64,000 bases of DNA from Vicingus serpentipes (GTDB lineage: Bacteria; Bacteroidota; Bacteroidia; Flavobacteriales_E; Vicingaceae). The DNA lies in NCBI RefSeq assembly GCF_007993035.1, contig NZ_VOOS01000001.1:124001-188000 (forward strand). Direction: 5' to 3'. Of this stretch, positions 26,824 through 35,619 are shown piece after piece. How positions within the stretch are numbered: position 1 is the stretch's first letter; every line of letters starts with the position of its first letter. Under the pieces are notes generated by a model. It worked only from the letters and a program-made list of their open reading frames with translations. It made no database searches and was not told the DNA's origin. The position numbers were made by a program, and so were the translations under genes.

Positions 26824-28310
26824 TTCTTTCACTTCATAAAAAGAAAGGCTTACTTGGAATTCTTACCATAATACTTGCTGTTATTGTTTATCATCTAATT
26901 CCTGAGGAATTTGGACAAGCTCAAATAATGGCCTCGATTGTTGTCGTAATGGCAATGTGTTGGGTATTCGAAATTTTACCTATTCCAGTTACTTCTTTAT
27001 TACCTCTTGTTCTGTTTCCTGTATTTGAAATAATGAACGCTAAAGCTACTGCTTCGTTTTATGGTAAAGACATGATTTTCTTGTTTTTAGGTGGTTTGAT
27101 TTTAGCAAAGGCTTTACAAGTAAGTAATTTACACCAACGAATTGCATTACATATTTTAAATATAATTGGTTCTCAACCATCTCGTTTGGTTTTAGGTTTT
27201 ATGATTACAACAGCTTTTCTAAGTATGTGGATTTCAAACACCTCCTCTGTAATGGTAATGATGCCTATTGCAATTTCTATCATTGAACAAATAAAATCGA
27301 ATGAGCAACAACATAAGATGGTTAGCAAATTAGCTGTTAGTATGATGCTGGGTATTGCTTATTCTGCTGATATTGGAGGAATGGCAACCTTAATTGGAAC
27401 TCCTCCTAATATGGTTTTTATGGAAATGTATCACGAAATGTTTCCTAACTTATCTGTAGTAAGCTTTTCACAATGGTTAATGCTAGGAATCCCTCTTTCT
27501 TTAATGTTTCTTGGAACTGGATGGCTTTTACTAACTAAGGTGATTTTTAGAATTCCTAAAGTAAATTTGTTTGAGAGCAAAAACATTGTAAAAAATCAAT
27601 TAAAGAATTTAGGTAAGATAACCCAAGATGAATTATTAGCAGGAATAGTTTTCGGTACAGCTATTTTATTATGGGTAACTGGTTCTGACATAAGGTTTTC
27701 AGATAATTTCAATATAAAAGGTTGGCGATCTTTATATAGTCTTGAAATGGTTACAGATGCCAGCGTTGCAATTGGAACTGCGGTCTTATTATTTATAATA
27801 CCATCAAAAAAACGTAAAAATGAAATGCTTTTAAAATGGGAACACCTAAAAGATTTACCTTGGGGTATTTTGTTCTTGTTTGGTGGTGGATTTGCATTAG
27901 CTGGAGGATTTGAAGCTTCGGGATTATCAAAATTAATTGGAAACTTATTTACTAACGTAGATGTTAACTCTCCTATTTTTTTAGTTGTAATTGTTTGTTT
28001 TCTTTTAACATTTTTAACTGAAATAACTTCAAATACTGCAACTACAAACTTAGTATTACCAATATTGGCAAAAGCTAGTATTGTTTTAGGGATAGACCCT
28101 CGTATTTTAATGATACCTGCTACCCTATCAGCCAGTTGTGCTTTTATGATGCCTGTAGCTTCTCCTACTCAAGCCATAATATTTGGTTCAGGTTATGTAA
28201 AAATTAAACAAATGGTCAGAGCTGGAATTCTGTTTAATCTCCTCGGAATTATTGTGGTTACTTTAACTTTTTACTTATTAGCCAACTTTGTTTTTGGAAT
28301 TAGCATTTAA
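26820..28310 (+). CDS. SLC13/DASS-family sodium:anion symporter
   Basis: The 496-residue polytopic membrane protein has about 12 helices and the divalent-anion:Na+ symporter signature features. These are a repeated Ser-Asn-Thr-type substrate loop (MWISNTSSVMVMMP near residue 140 and TEITSNTATTNLVLP near 405) and the paired proline motifs LIGTPPN and PVASPTQAI. Substrates in the family include C4-dicarboxylates, citrate, sulfate and phosphate; the sequence does not decide. It starts at GTG overlapping the cdaA stop (GTGA). The coupling hints that this anion carrier is tied to c-di-AMP-controlled osmotic balance, which is inference. Confidence 0.9.
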   Translation: MILSLHKKKGLLGILTIILAVIVYHLIPEEFGQAQIMASIVVVMAMCWVFEILPIPVTSLLPLVLFPVFEIMNAKATASFYGKDMIFLFLGGLILAKALQVSNLHQRIALHILNIIGSQPSRLVLGFMITTAFLSMWISNTSSVMVMMPIAISIIEQIKSNEQQHKMVSKLAVSMMLGIAYSADIGGMATLIGTPPNMVFMEMYHEMFPNLSVVSFSQWLMLGIPLSLMFLGTGWLLLTKVIFRIPKVNLFESKNIVKNQLKNLGKITQDELLAGIVFGTAILLWVTGSDIRFSDNFNIKGWRSLYSLEMVTDASVAIGTAVLLFIIPSKKRKNEMLLKWEHLKDLPWGILFLFGGGFALAGGFEASGLSKLIGNLFTNVDVNSPIFLVVIVCFLLTFLTEITSNTATTNLVLPILAKASIVLGIDPRILMIPATLSASCAFMMPVASPTQAIIFGSGYVKIKQMVRAGILFNLLGIIVVTLTFYLLANFVFGISI

Positions 28311-28371
28311 TTCTTAATCATATTGTTTATAAGTTTTGAAATCTTAAATAGCGTAAATAATAGCTAATAAT

Positions 28372-28379
28372 TAAGTTTG
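28372..28379 (+). promoter_or_regulatory. -7 promoter element (TAAGTTTG) of DUF3127 gene
   Basis: TAAGTTTG fits TAnnTTTG, 26 bases before the ATG at 28406. The leader ends in an A-rich stretch typical of Bacteroidota ribosome binding. Confidence 0.5.
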
Positions 28380-28405
28380 TTCTATTCAATAAAAAAATAG
28401 AAAAA

Positions 28406-28774
28406 ATGAGTTTAGTAGTTAAAGGAAGAATTAGCAAAGTTTTAGAAATGGAAACCGGTACAAGTAAAGCTGGTAAAGAATGGAAAAAACAAAGTTTTGT
28501 AATTGATACTGGGGATCAATACAACCCAGAGGTTTGTTTTAGTTTATTTGGTGAAGATAAAATTAACATGCTTAGAAACTTTGGTGAAGGACAAGAAGTT
28601 GAAGTTGCATTCAATGTATCGTCTAGAGAGTATAATGGAAAATACTACCATAATTTAGATTGCTGGAAAATTAACGGAAGTGCTCAGTTTGCTGCTGGAA
28701 CTGGAGCTGCTCCTGCTCCTATGGCTGCAGATGCTCCTATGGCTGCTGGCGAAGAAGATGATTTACCTTTCTAA
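28406..28774 (+). CDS. DUF3127 OB-fold protein with SSB-like acidic tail
   Basis: The 122-residue protein has a small beta-barrel resembling an OB-fold (VVKGRISKVLEMETGTSKAGKEWKKQ-type first hairpin, then CFSLFGEDKI and YHNLDCWKI). An Ala/Pro/Met-rich linker follows, and the protein ends in EEDDLPF. This domain is known as DUF3127 in Bacteroidota. The tail is strikingly like the DDDIPF tip by which single-stranded DNA-binding proteins recruit partner enzymes. A nucleic-acid-binding role is therefore likely but not established. It is monocistronic with its own promoter and terminator, next to a DEAD-box helicase and a RecB-like helicase. Confidence 0.85.
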   Translation: MSLVVKGRISKVLEMETGTSKAGKEWKKQSFVIDTGDQYNPEVCFSLFGEDKINMLRNFGEGQEVEVAFNVSSREYNGKYYHNLDCWKINGSAQFAAGTGAAPAPMAADAPMAAGEEDDLPF

Positions 28775-28800
28775 TCAATTATTCTAAACATAGATATTAC

Positions 28801-28827
28801 AAAAAGTGCATTCGTGCACTTTTTTTA
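28801..28827 (+). terminator. Terminator of DUF3127 gene
   Basis: Stem AAAAAGTGCA/TGCACTTTTT closed by a TTCG tetraloop, followed by more T. It ends 11 bases before the next ATG. Confidence 0.9.
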
Positions 28828-28837
28828 TTCGCATTAA

Positions 28838-29983
28838 ATGATCAATTCATCATCCTTTTCTTCGTTAGGTCTTCCTCAAAAATTAGTTGTAAGGTTAACT
28901 GAACTAAATTATAGTCAGCCATACCCTATACAAGCAAAGGCTATACCTCCAATTATAGAGAAAAGAGACGTTTTAGGGATTGCTAAAACAGGTTCTGGTA
29001 AAACAGCAAGTTACATTTTGCCAATACTTGCAAACTTGCAGCATGCAACCCCCACTAAAAACAGACATGTAAATGTTTTAGTTTTAGTACCAACGAGAGA
29101 GTTAGCTGGGCAAGTAAATGATGTGGTTAGATTGTTTAGTTCAGTTTTAACAACTAGAGTTAAATCATTACCCGTTTTTGGCGGAGTTTCTATTAATCCT
29201 CAAATGATAGCTTTACAAGGTGTTAATATTCTTATTGCAACACCAGGGAGATTAATTGAATTGGTTGAGTCTAAAGCTGTTCATTTATCTAATGTAGAGA
29301 CTTTAGTTTTGGATGAAGCTGATAAAATGCTAAACCTCGGGTTTAAAGACGAAATGAATAAGATTTTTTCTTTACTACCTAAAAAGCGACAGAATCTTTT
29401 ATTTTCGGCTACGCTTAGCGAAGATTTAAATGATGTTAAACAAGTTTTACTTGATAATCCTGTTGTTATTAAAATAAAGGATGAGAGTGAAGAAATTGAG
29501 CAAATTAATCAAGTTGTCTATTTTGTAAATGAAGAAAAAAAAGGTCCTTTACTTCGTCATTTAATAAAAGTAAATAATTTGTCTCAAATCTTGATTTTTG
29601 CAGCTTCAACATACAAAGCAGATAATATAGCTAATAAGCTCCGAAAAAATGACATAAATGCTGCCGCCATTCACAGTAAAAAAAGTCAGACGACAAGAAC
29701 AGAAACATTACGAAAATTTAAAGAAGGAAAAATTAATGTTTTAGTTGCAACTGACTTATTAGCTAGAGGAATTGATATTGAATTTTTACCTTGTGTAATT
29801 AATTATGACTTACCTCGTTCACCAAAAGATTATATCCATAGAATTGGTAGAACAGGAAGAGCTGACTCTTCTGGTGATGCGATTACTTTTGTTAATTCGG
29901 ATGAAGAGCATCATTTTAAAGTAATTCAAAAAAAGAGTGCTCAATACATAGAAGTTTTGGAGTTAGAAGGATTTACAGATTAA
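28838..29983 (+). CDS. DEAD-box ATP-dependent RNA helicase (RhlE-like)
   Basis: A 381-residue minimal helicase: Q-motif around PYPIQAKAIP, Walker A AKTGSGKT, PTRELAG, TPGRL, DEAD (VLDEADKML), SAT, and the second RecA domain with ATDLLARGIDI and HRIGRTGR. It stops soon after the core, without the basic C-terminal extension of many RhlE proteins. It unwinds short RNA duplexes in ribosome assembly or mRNA decay. Its stop overlaps the stop of the convergent helicase-nuclease gene. Confidence 0.94.
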   Translation: MINSSSFSSLGLPQKLVVRLTELNYSQPYPIQAKAIPPIIEKRDVLGIAKTGSGKTASYILPILANLQHATPTKNRHVNVLVLVPTRELAGQVNDVVRLFSSVLTTRVKSLPVFGGVSINPQMIALQGVNILIATPGRLIELVESKAVHLSNVETLVLDEADKMLNLGFKDEMNKIFSLLPKKRQNLLFSATLSEDLNDVKQVLLDNPVVIKIKDESEEIEQINQVVYFVNEEKKGPLLRHLIKVNNLSQILIFAASTYKADNIANKLRKNDINAAAIHSKKSQTTRTETLRKFKEGKINVLVATDLLARGIDIEFLPCVINYDLPRSPKDYIHRIGRTGRADSSGDAITFVNSDEEHHFKVIQKKSAQYIEVLELEGFTD

Positions 29984-32900
29984 AGACTAACCAACTCTCT
30001 ATCTTTAATATAAAGCAAGTAACTCTTTACATTTGTATATCCCATTTCAAGTAATATCGTTTGATAGTTAGATAATTGCTTTAGATGAGAAGTTTCTTGA
30101 TTCCCTGTCTTATAATCAATAATAAACGTTTCATTATTTTTTTGAACTACCCTATCTGGTTGATATGTTTTACCTGAAGGCAACAAAATAGACGTTTCAT
30201 TAATCACCTTGTCTATATCAGTAAAAAAAGGCTTTATGGCTGATAAACTTAAAATCTCATTAATTTCTTTATTAATATCTTCAGCTTCTTTAGAATTGAT
30301 AATTCCTGCTAATTGGTATTTCTTTATCACACTTTCTAAATCTCCAATAGTTTCAATATCAGCAAGTATTTTGTGTACTAACCTACCATATTCGGTTGCT
30401 GATTCTAGATATTCAGTTTCCCATACTTCTGGCGCTTGAAAACTAATTTCAATTTTATCTCTCCAATTATTATAAACAACACTTGTAAACTCTTCATTCT
30501 TATTTTCACCGTTTACTTCATCCTTTTCATTAGGAGAAAAAATACCAAACTGATAAGTTGAATCGCTTACTTTTTGGGATGGATTTAACTCACAGTAATC
30601 GAAAAATAGCTTACTAATATTTATTGAATTGCTTTGGGATGGTTTTTTAGGTGCTTCATACATTTTACTCAAAATATACAACCTATCTTTTGGCCTTGTT
30701 AGGGCTACATATAAAATATTAACTAAATCTAACTTCGATTTTTCAACTTCATCATTAAGAATTGACTCGTACTTAGTTCCTTTAAGACTATTATTTAAAG
30801 GTAAAATAGCTGTTTTAAAACGCTCTATATTTGTATCGTTAATCCAGCTAAAATTTTCAGTGTTCTTACTAACTGAATCTGCATACGGATAAATAACAAC
30901 TGGGAATTCTAATCCTTTAGATTTATGAATACTCATAATCTTAACGGCATTTATACCATCAGGAATTACAATAGAAAATTTACTGCTTTTATTTTTCCAC
31001 CACTCTAAAAAGTTTACTACCGAGTTGTCGAATCTTGAAGCATATTCTTGAATTTTATCAAGAAAAAATTGAATGTAAATATTAACTTCTTGATCTAAAT
31101 TAAAATGACGAATTAAATATTCGGTTAATTCATATAACGAATAGTTTGCTATATTTTTATAATCTAACATTAATTCTTTACTTAACAGATATAACTCTAA
31201 AGTACTTGTATTCTTATGGTTATAAATATCAATTAGTTTATCAGTTGTAAACTGATTGTTAATTAGATAATTAATAACAGGTAGCTGAAAACTTACTTCT
31301 TTTGGGTTTGATAAGAAATTAAAAATATTGATTAAGAATTTTACTTCCGCTGAGTTATTTAGCAACAAACTTTCTGAAGAAACTACAGGAATTCCTTTCT
31401 CTAATAAAATTGTAGCAATTGCAGAACCTTCTTTATTTCCTCTTGTTAGAATGGCAATATCATCCAACTTATAACCTTCCGTTTCTGAAGTATTATGTGC
31501 TATAATTTCTAATATCCTATTATAAGTAATTTCATCAAATTCATCTTTACCCTCTGCTTCTAATAAATCAATTTCAACTCCTCCTCCGATATTTGCAGGA
31601 ATATAATTTTGTGATAAATTATTATAGATTTCTTTATAAGTACCAGAGAGATTATTTGCAATAAAACTGAAAAACTGATTATTAAAATCTACAACCTCAG
31701 CTTTAGACCTGAAGTTTGATTCTAAATTTTCTTTCTTGTAGTTTCTAACAAAAGCAGCTTCTCGTTCTTTTATAAGCTCATTATTATTGTTGTTATGGAG
31801 GTATGGCAATTTTATTATTTGGTCTACTTCACCACCTCTAAATCGATATATTGCTTGTTTCGCATCCCCTACAATCATACTAAACTTTCCATCTGCCAAA
31901 GAATTATCAATTAAAGGGATTAGATTGTGCCATTGAATTATTGAAGTATCCTGAAACTCATCAATTAAATAATGTTTGTATTTCTCTCCCAATCGCTCAT
32001 AGATAAATGGAATAGGCTCACTTGCTACTATTTTAGCAATTTTCTTATTAAAATCAGAGATACTTAAAACACTATTTTCTTTCTTGTATTCTTGAATTGT
32101 TTTTTCAATTTCGTTGAGTACAGCTAAGTTGTATATATTTCTAATCAATAATTTGTTTACAAAATACTCTTCCCCCTTATTATCTATTAAAGCTTTAGAT
32201 GTATTATACCATGTAATAAATTCTTGTTGATTTGAATCAATTAATTCTTGCTGATCTTGAGGGACAGTTTTTGCGTACCAATTTTGTTCACCATTAATTA
32301 TTTTTAAAAATGTAGCTGTTGGGGTGAAATCTTTAAGATTCAATAGCTTTTTCCAATAATCAGTATAAAAACTTCTAGAAAAACTTTTTTCGTTTATTCC
32401 TTTATTGTGAACTTCTGCAATAGCATTAGTGGCTAATAAAGATAATTCTTTTTCGAAGGATTTTATAGATCCTGATAGCTCTTTTTTAATTTCTTCAAAA
32501 TCATCAATCGTTAAATTTCTTAATTGTTGTAAATGAATTTCTCCATCTTCTTTAATTAAATTCTTTGCAAAATTCTTAAGGTCTTTTTCTATATGCCAAC
32601 TCGCTTCATCTTCAGCTTTCTTGCCAGCATATTCAATGAGTAATTTTGTTATCTTTTCATTAGACCCTATCTCAGAAATTAATAAATCTATAGACTTATC
32701 TAAAACTTCATTTTCGTTTAACTCTATATCAAAATTTAAAGGTAAATGTAAATCATGAGCAAACGTTCTGATTATTTTATGGGTAAATTTATCTATCGTT
32801 CCGATTGCAAAATTGCCGTAATTATGCAAAATAGATTTTAATACTTTTTTGCTGCGATCAACAATTTGCTCTTGTGTAGCACCCAATCCACCTTTATCAA

Positions 32901-33150
32901 CTGGGAGCAATAAAGCTTCCATTAAATGCTTTGGTGTACCTTCCAATGCTTTTTGACCAGACAATGATTGAAGGGCAGAGATTACTCTTTCTTTCATTTC
33001 TGATGCTGCTTTGTTCGTGAATGTTACCGCTAAAATATTTTTATATTGGTTATCAGAGTCGTTTTCTAACGCAATTTTAAGGTACTCTTTTACAAGAGTA
33101 AACGTTTTACCCGAGCCTGCAGAAGCATTATATACAGCAAAATTATTCAT
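29980..33150 (-). CDS. UvrD/RecB-family helicase with PD-(D/E)XK nuclease (AddA-like)
   Basis: A 1056-residue SF1A helicase. Walker A is near the N-terminus (NASAGSGKTFTLVKEY), motif Ia is VTFTNKAASEMKER, motif II is LIDEFQDTS, motif III GDAKQAIYRFRGG, and the late motifs are SIHKSKGLEFPVV and YVALTRPKDRLYI. The last 120 residues carry a RecB-type nuclease (YQPDRVV then FIIDYKTG, with the Gln-containing helix after it). This is the AddA/RecB plan for double-strand-break resection. No AddB/RecC-like partner gene lies in this window. It overlaps the downstream 3-prime end of the DEAD gene by 4 bases and the upstream miaA by 8. Confidence 0.93.
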   Translation of the reverse strand: MNNFAVYNASAGSGKTFTLVKEYLKIALENDSDNQYKNILAVTFTNKAASEMKERVISALQSLSGQKALEGTPKHLMEALLLPVDKGGLGATQEQIVDRSKKVLKSILHNYGNFAIGTIDKFTHKIIRTFAHDLHLPLNFDIELNENEVLDKSIDLLISEIGSNEKITKLLIEYAGKKAEDEASWHIEKDLKNFAKNLIKEDGEIHLQQLRNLTIDDFEEIKKELSGSIKSFEKELSLLATNAIAEVHNKGINEKSFSRSFYTDYWKKLLNLKDFTPTATFLKIINGEQNWYAKTVPQDQQELIDSNQQEFITWYNTSKALIDNKGEEYFVNKLLIRNIYNLAVLNEIEKTIQEYKKENSVLSISDFNKKIAKIVASEPIPFIYERLGEKYKHYLIDEFQDTSIIQWHNLIPLIDNSLADGKFSMIVGDAKQAIYRFRGGEVDQIIKLPYLHNNNNNELIKEREAAFVRNYKKENLESNFRSKAEVVDFNNQFFSFIANNLSGTYKEIYNNLSQNYIPANIGGGVEIDLLEAEGKDEFDEITYNRILEIIAHNTSETEGYKLDDIAILTRGNKEGSAIATILLEKGIPVVSSESLLLNNSAEVKFLINIFNFLSNPKEVSFQLPVINYLINNQFTTDKLIDIYNHKNTSTLELYLLSKELMLDYKNIANYSLYELTEYLIRHFNLDQEVNIYIQFFLDKIQEYASRFDNSVVNFLEWWKNKSSKFSIVIPDGINAVKIMSIHKSKGLEFPVVIYPYADSVSKNTENFSWINDTNIERFKTAILPLNNSLKGTKYESILNDEVEKSKLDLVNILYVALTRPKDRLYILSKMYEAPKKPSQSNSINISKLFFDYCELNPSQKVSDSTYQFGIFSPNEKDEVNGENKNEEFTSVVYNNWRDKIEISFQAPEVWETEYLESATEYGRLVHKILADIETIGDLESVIKKYQLAGIINSKEAEDINKEINEILSLSAIKPFFTDIDKVINETSILLPSGKTYQPDRVVQKNNETFIIDYKTGNQETSHLKQLSNYQTILLEMGYTNVKSYLLYIKDRELVSL

Positions 33151-34060
33151 CTATTTTTTTCAATATAAAAGCAAGTTTATCATCTAACGATAAAGCCCCA
33201 TCAATCCAATTAATGTTAAACCCATTTCGTTCCATTTTTCGAAACCAAGTCATTTGACGTTTTGCAAATTGATGTATAGCAACATTTAATTTTTCAAACA
33301 TTTCATTATAGGTTATTTCTCCCAATAAATGCTCTGTAATAATTTTATACTCTAGTCCATAAAATTTTAATTTATCGGCCGAAACGCCATTTTCTATTAA
33401 TTGTTTTACTTCCTCCAACATCCCTTCCTCTTTAAATCTTTTTTTCAATCGATTTGTGATTCTTTCTCTTCGTTCCTCTCTTTCAAACTTTATCCCAAAA
33501 ATGATGTGATTAATTTTAGGAAAATCACGAATCAAAGCTTCATTTTCTGATTGAAACTTAGCAATTTCAATTGCTCTAATTATTCGCTTTTTATAAATGG
33601 TATCTGTAGTATTGTGAACTTCTTTTTCTTGTTTTAAAATAGCAATCAATTCATCAATTGATTTTAACTCCAACTCAGCTCTCAACTCCTTATTTTCTGG
33701 TATTTCTAAAAACCGATACCCTTTAAGAACAGATTCCAAATACATTCCTGTTCCTCCACATAAAATCGCTTGTTTTCCTCTATTTAAAACATTTTCATAA
33801 ACAGGCAAGAAATCTTTCTGAAACTCAAACACATTATATTCCGCTCCTGCATCTACAATGTCTATTAAATGATAAGGTATTTGTTTTCCTTCTACCAAAA
33901 AGTCAGCTAAATCTTTCCCCGTTCCTATATCCATTCCTTTGTAAACTTGTCGTGAATCAGCACTTATAACCTCCCCATCCATTTTAGCTGCCAAATTCGC
34001 TGCCAAATTCGTTTTTCCTGTTGCGGTTGGACCAAGTATTACAATTAAGTTTTTTTGCAT
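33143..34060 (-). CDS. miaA: tRNA dimethylallyltransferase
   Basis: A 305-residue enzyme of full length with P-loop GPTATGKTNLA, the ISADSRQVYKGMDIGTGK region that binds the target adenine, DIVDAGAEYNVFEF, and QFAKRQMTWFRK near the C-terminus. It adds dimethylallyl to A37 of tRNAs reading UNN codons. It overlaps the helicase-nuclease gene by 8 bases, forming an operon with miaA first. Confidence 0.97.
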   Translation of the reverse strand: MQKNLIVILGPTATGKTNLAANLAAKMDGEVISADSRQVYKGMDIGTGKDLADFLVEGKQIPYHLIDIVDAGAEYNVFEFQKDFLPVYENVLNRGKQAILCGGTGMYLESVLKGYRFLEIPENKELRAELELKSIDELIAILKQEKEVHNTTDTIYKKRIIRAIEIAKFQSENEALIRDFPKINHIIFGIKFEREERRERITNRLKKRFKEEGMLEEVKQLIENGVSADKLKFYGLEYKIITEHLLGEITYNEMFEKLNVAIHQFAKRQMTWFRKMERNGFNINWIDGALSLDDKLAFILKKIDE

Positions 34061-34097
34061 TAATGAGTTTTCTCAGGTTTTTATATCTGTTTTATAT

Positions 34098-34105
34098 TAC
34101 TTTTG
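34098..34105 (+). promoter_or_regulatory. -7 promoter element (TACTTTTG) of copper cassette
   Basis: TACTTTTG fits TAnnTTTG and ends four bases before a GTG start at 34110, again predicting a leaderless transcript. It is divergent from miaA in a 49-base gap. Confidence 0.58.
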
Positions 34106-34109
34106 TAGT

Positions 34110-34496
34110 GTGAGAATTGCATCTCAAATATCATCAATAATTGTTGCTCTATTGTTTATTTACACAATAAACTTTAAGTCTATTATCACAATTAACTACT
34201 TAATTAACATTTCCGAAATTACTGAACTGTTTTGTGTAAACAAAGAAAAACCTCAATTGCAATGTAATGGAAAATGTCATTTAGCTAAACAATTTATTGA
34301 AACTGAAAAAGATGAAAATCAATCTCCATTTTCTAACACCCAATTAGCTTATAATTTTGATGTAATTTCTATTTTATTAAATCCATTTTACAATACAACT
34401 TTACCTGAAAAAGAAATCAAAAGTTCATTTCATATCAATTCTACAAAAACTTTAGAACATTTTTATAGTGTTCCGTCACCTCCTCCAAAGGCTTAA
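34110..34496 (+). CDS. Small membrane-anchored protein with CNGKC motif
   Basis: The 128-residue protein starts at GTG and has one N-terminal hydrophobic helix (about residues 8-33). A Cys at about 43 (ELFCVNKEKP) is followed by CNGKCHLAKQF, then a polar region and a C-terminal FYSVPSPPPKA. I recall this CNGKC(H/Y)LxKQ pattern from small proteins of Bacteroidota but cannot name a family or function. Three clustered cysteines plus a His outside the cytoplasm suggest metal or disulfide chemistry. It heads the gene row leading to the barrel, MbnP-like and MbnH-like genes, so a role in copper handling is an inference from context. Confidence 0.7.
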   Translation: MRIASQISSIIVALLFIYTINFKSIITINYLINISEITELFCVNKEKPQLQCNGKCHLAKQFIETEKDENQSPFSNTQLAYNFDVISILLNPFYNTTLPEKEIKSSFHINSTKTLEHFYSVPSPPPKA

Positions 34497-34542
34497 TATT
34501 TTTTCATAAAAAAAATATTATTAATCCACTTAAATAAGAGTG

Positions 34543-35595
34543 ATGAACAGAAAAATAACTTTTCTGTTGCTATTGCTTTTTGTTGGTCAAATTAGCTGGG
34601 CTTGTGATTTATGTAGTTTCTATATAGGTATTCAACCCAACGATTTTAAAAGTTCATTTGGTATAAGATATAGATATCGATTGTTTGAAGATAAATACAC
34701 ATTTAACTCTTCAACAAATACCATAAGCAATAAGTCAAGCCAACGATTAGCAAACAATAATTTAGCTTCAATAAATCATATTGATGAGAGTTATTTGGGA
34801 ACAGAAAAAAAAGATATATTTTATAAAGAACAATACAACAGTTACGATTTTTTACTAAATATAGCCTTAGGAAAAAGATTTAATCTATTAATTAGCAATT
34901 CTTTTTCTGATAATTATGTTTATAAAAACGACAGTTTAATTGACAACATTTCAGGTGTTGGCGATATGCAGTTATTATTAAACTATAGGCTTTTTTATTC
35001 TAAAGTAAGTAACGATAGCTTAGCTAAAAATAGATTTTTACATCGATTAACTATTGGTGCTGGAATTGAATTACCTACAGGTAGTTACAATAAAAACTCT
35101 ACTAAAAGCTATGAAACTACTATAACTGGCAATACTATTTTAGGTCAACCTTTAATGGTTCTCGACCCACATTTACAGCCAGGTACAGGAAGTTTAAATT
35201 ATTTGTTTTTTTTAGAATATTTGGTTCAGTTTAATCAACTTGGATGGAATAGTAATATAAGCTACAAACTAACCACTAAAAATAAAAATGGTTTTCAGTT
35301 TGCTAACCGTTCTAACTTTAACACTTCATTATTTTATATGGCTAAAATAAAACCCGATTTTATTTTAATGCCAAATGCAGGACTTAGCTATGAATATAGC
35401 GAAAGAGACACTCAGAATGAAATTGAAGAAGTTGATTCTGGTGGTGAAGCTTTATTTGCTACTCCTGGCTTTAAATTATTGGTCAAAAATATTGCCTTTG
35501 ATTTTAATTATTACCATCCTATTCACGATTATTTATACGGGAACCAGCCTTCCAATAAGGCTCGAATTATTGGACAATTAACATACAATTTTTAA
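34543..35595 (+). CDS. Outer-membrane beta-barrel with N-terminal CDLC motif
   Basis: About 350 residues. A signal peptide ends ISWA, so the mature protein starts at or just before C-D-L-C-S-F-Y. Many alternating amphipathic strands follow, and the last residues are QLTYNF with a terminal Phe, the usual barrel signature. The frame opens one codon earlier at a GTG, but the ATG at 34543 is more natural. The CxxC at the mature N-terminus may bind a metal on the periplasmic side. It lies between the CNGKC protein and MbnP-like gene and could be the cassette's transport pore. No named family is certain. Confidence 0.75.
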   Translation: MNRKITFLLLLLFVGQISWACDLCSFYIGIQPNDFKSSFGIRYRYRLFEDKYTFNSSTNTISNKSSQRLANNNLASINHIDESYLGTEKKDIFYKEQYNSYDFLLNIALGKRFNLLISNSFSDNYVYKNDSLIDNISGVGDMQLLLNYRLFYSKVSNDSLAKNRFLHRLTIGAGIELPTGSYNKNSTKSYETTITGNTILGQPLMVLDPHLQPGTGSLNYLFFLEYLVQFNQLGWNSNISYKLTTKNKNGFQFANRSNFNTSLFYMAKIKPDFILMPNAGLSYEYSERDTQNEIEEVDSGGEALFATPGFKLLVKNIAFDFNYYHPIHDYLYGNQPSNKARIIGQLTYNF

Positions 35596-35619
35596 TTAAC
35601 TTTATAAAAACATAAAACA

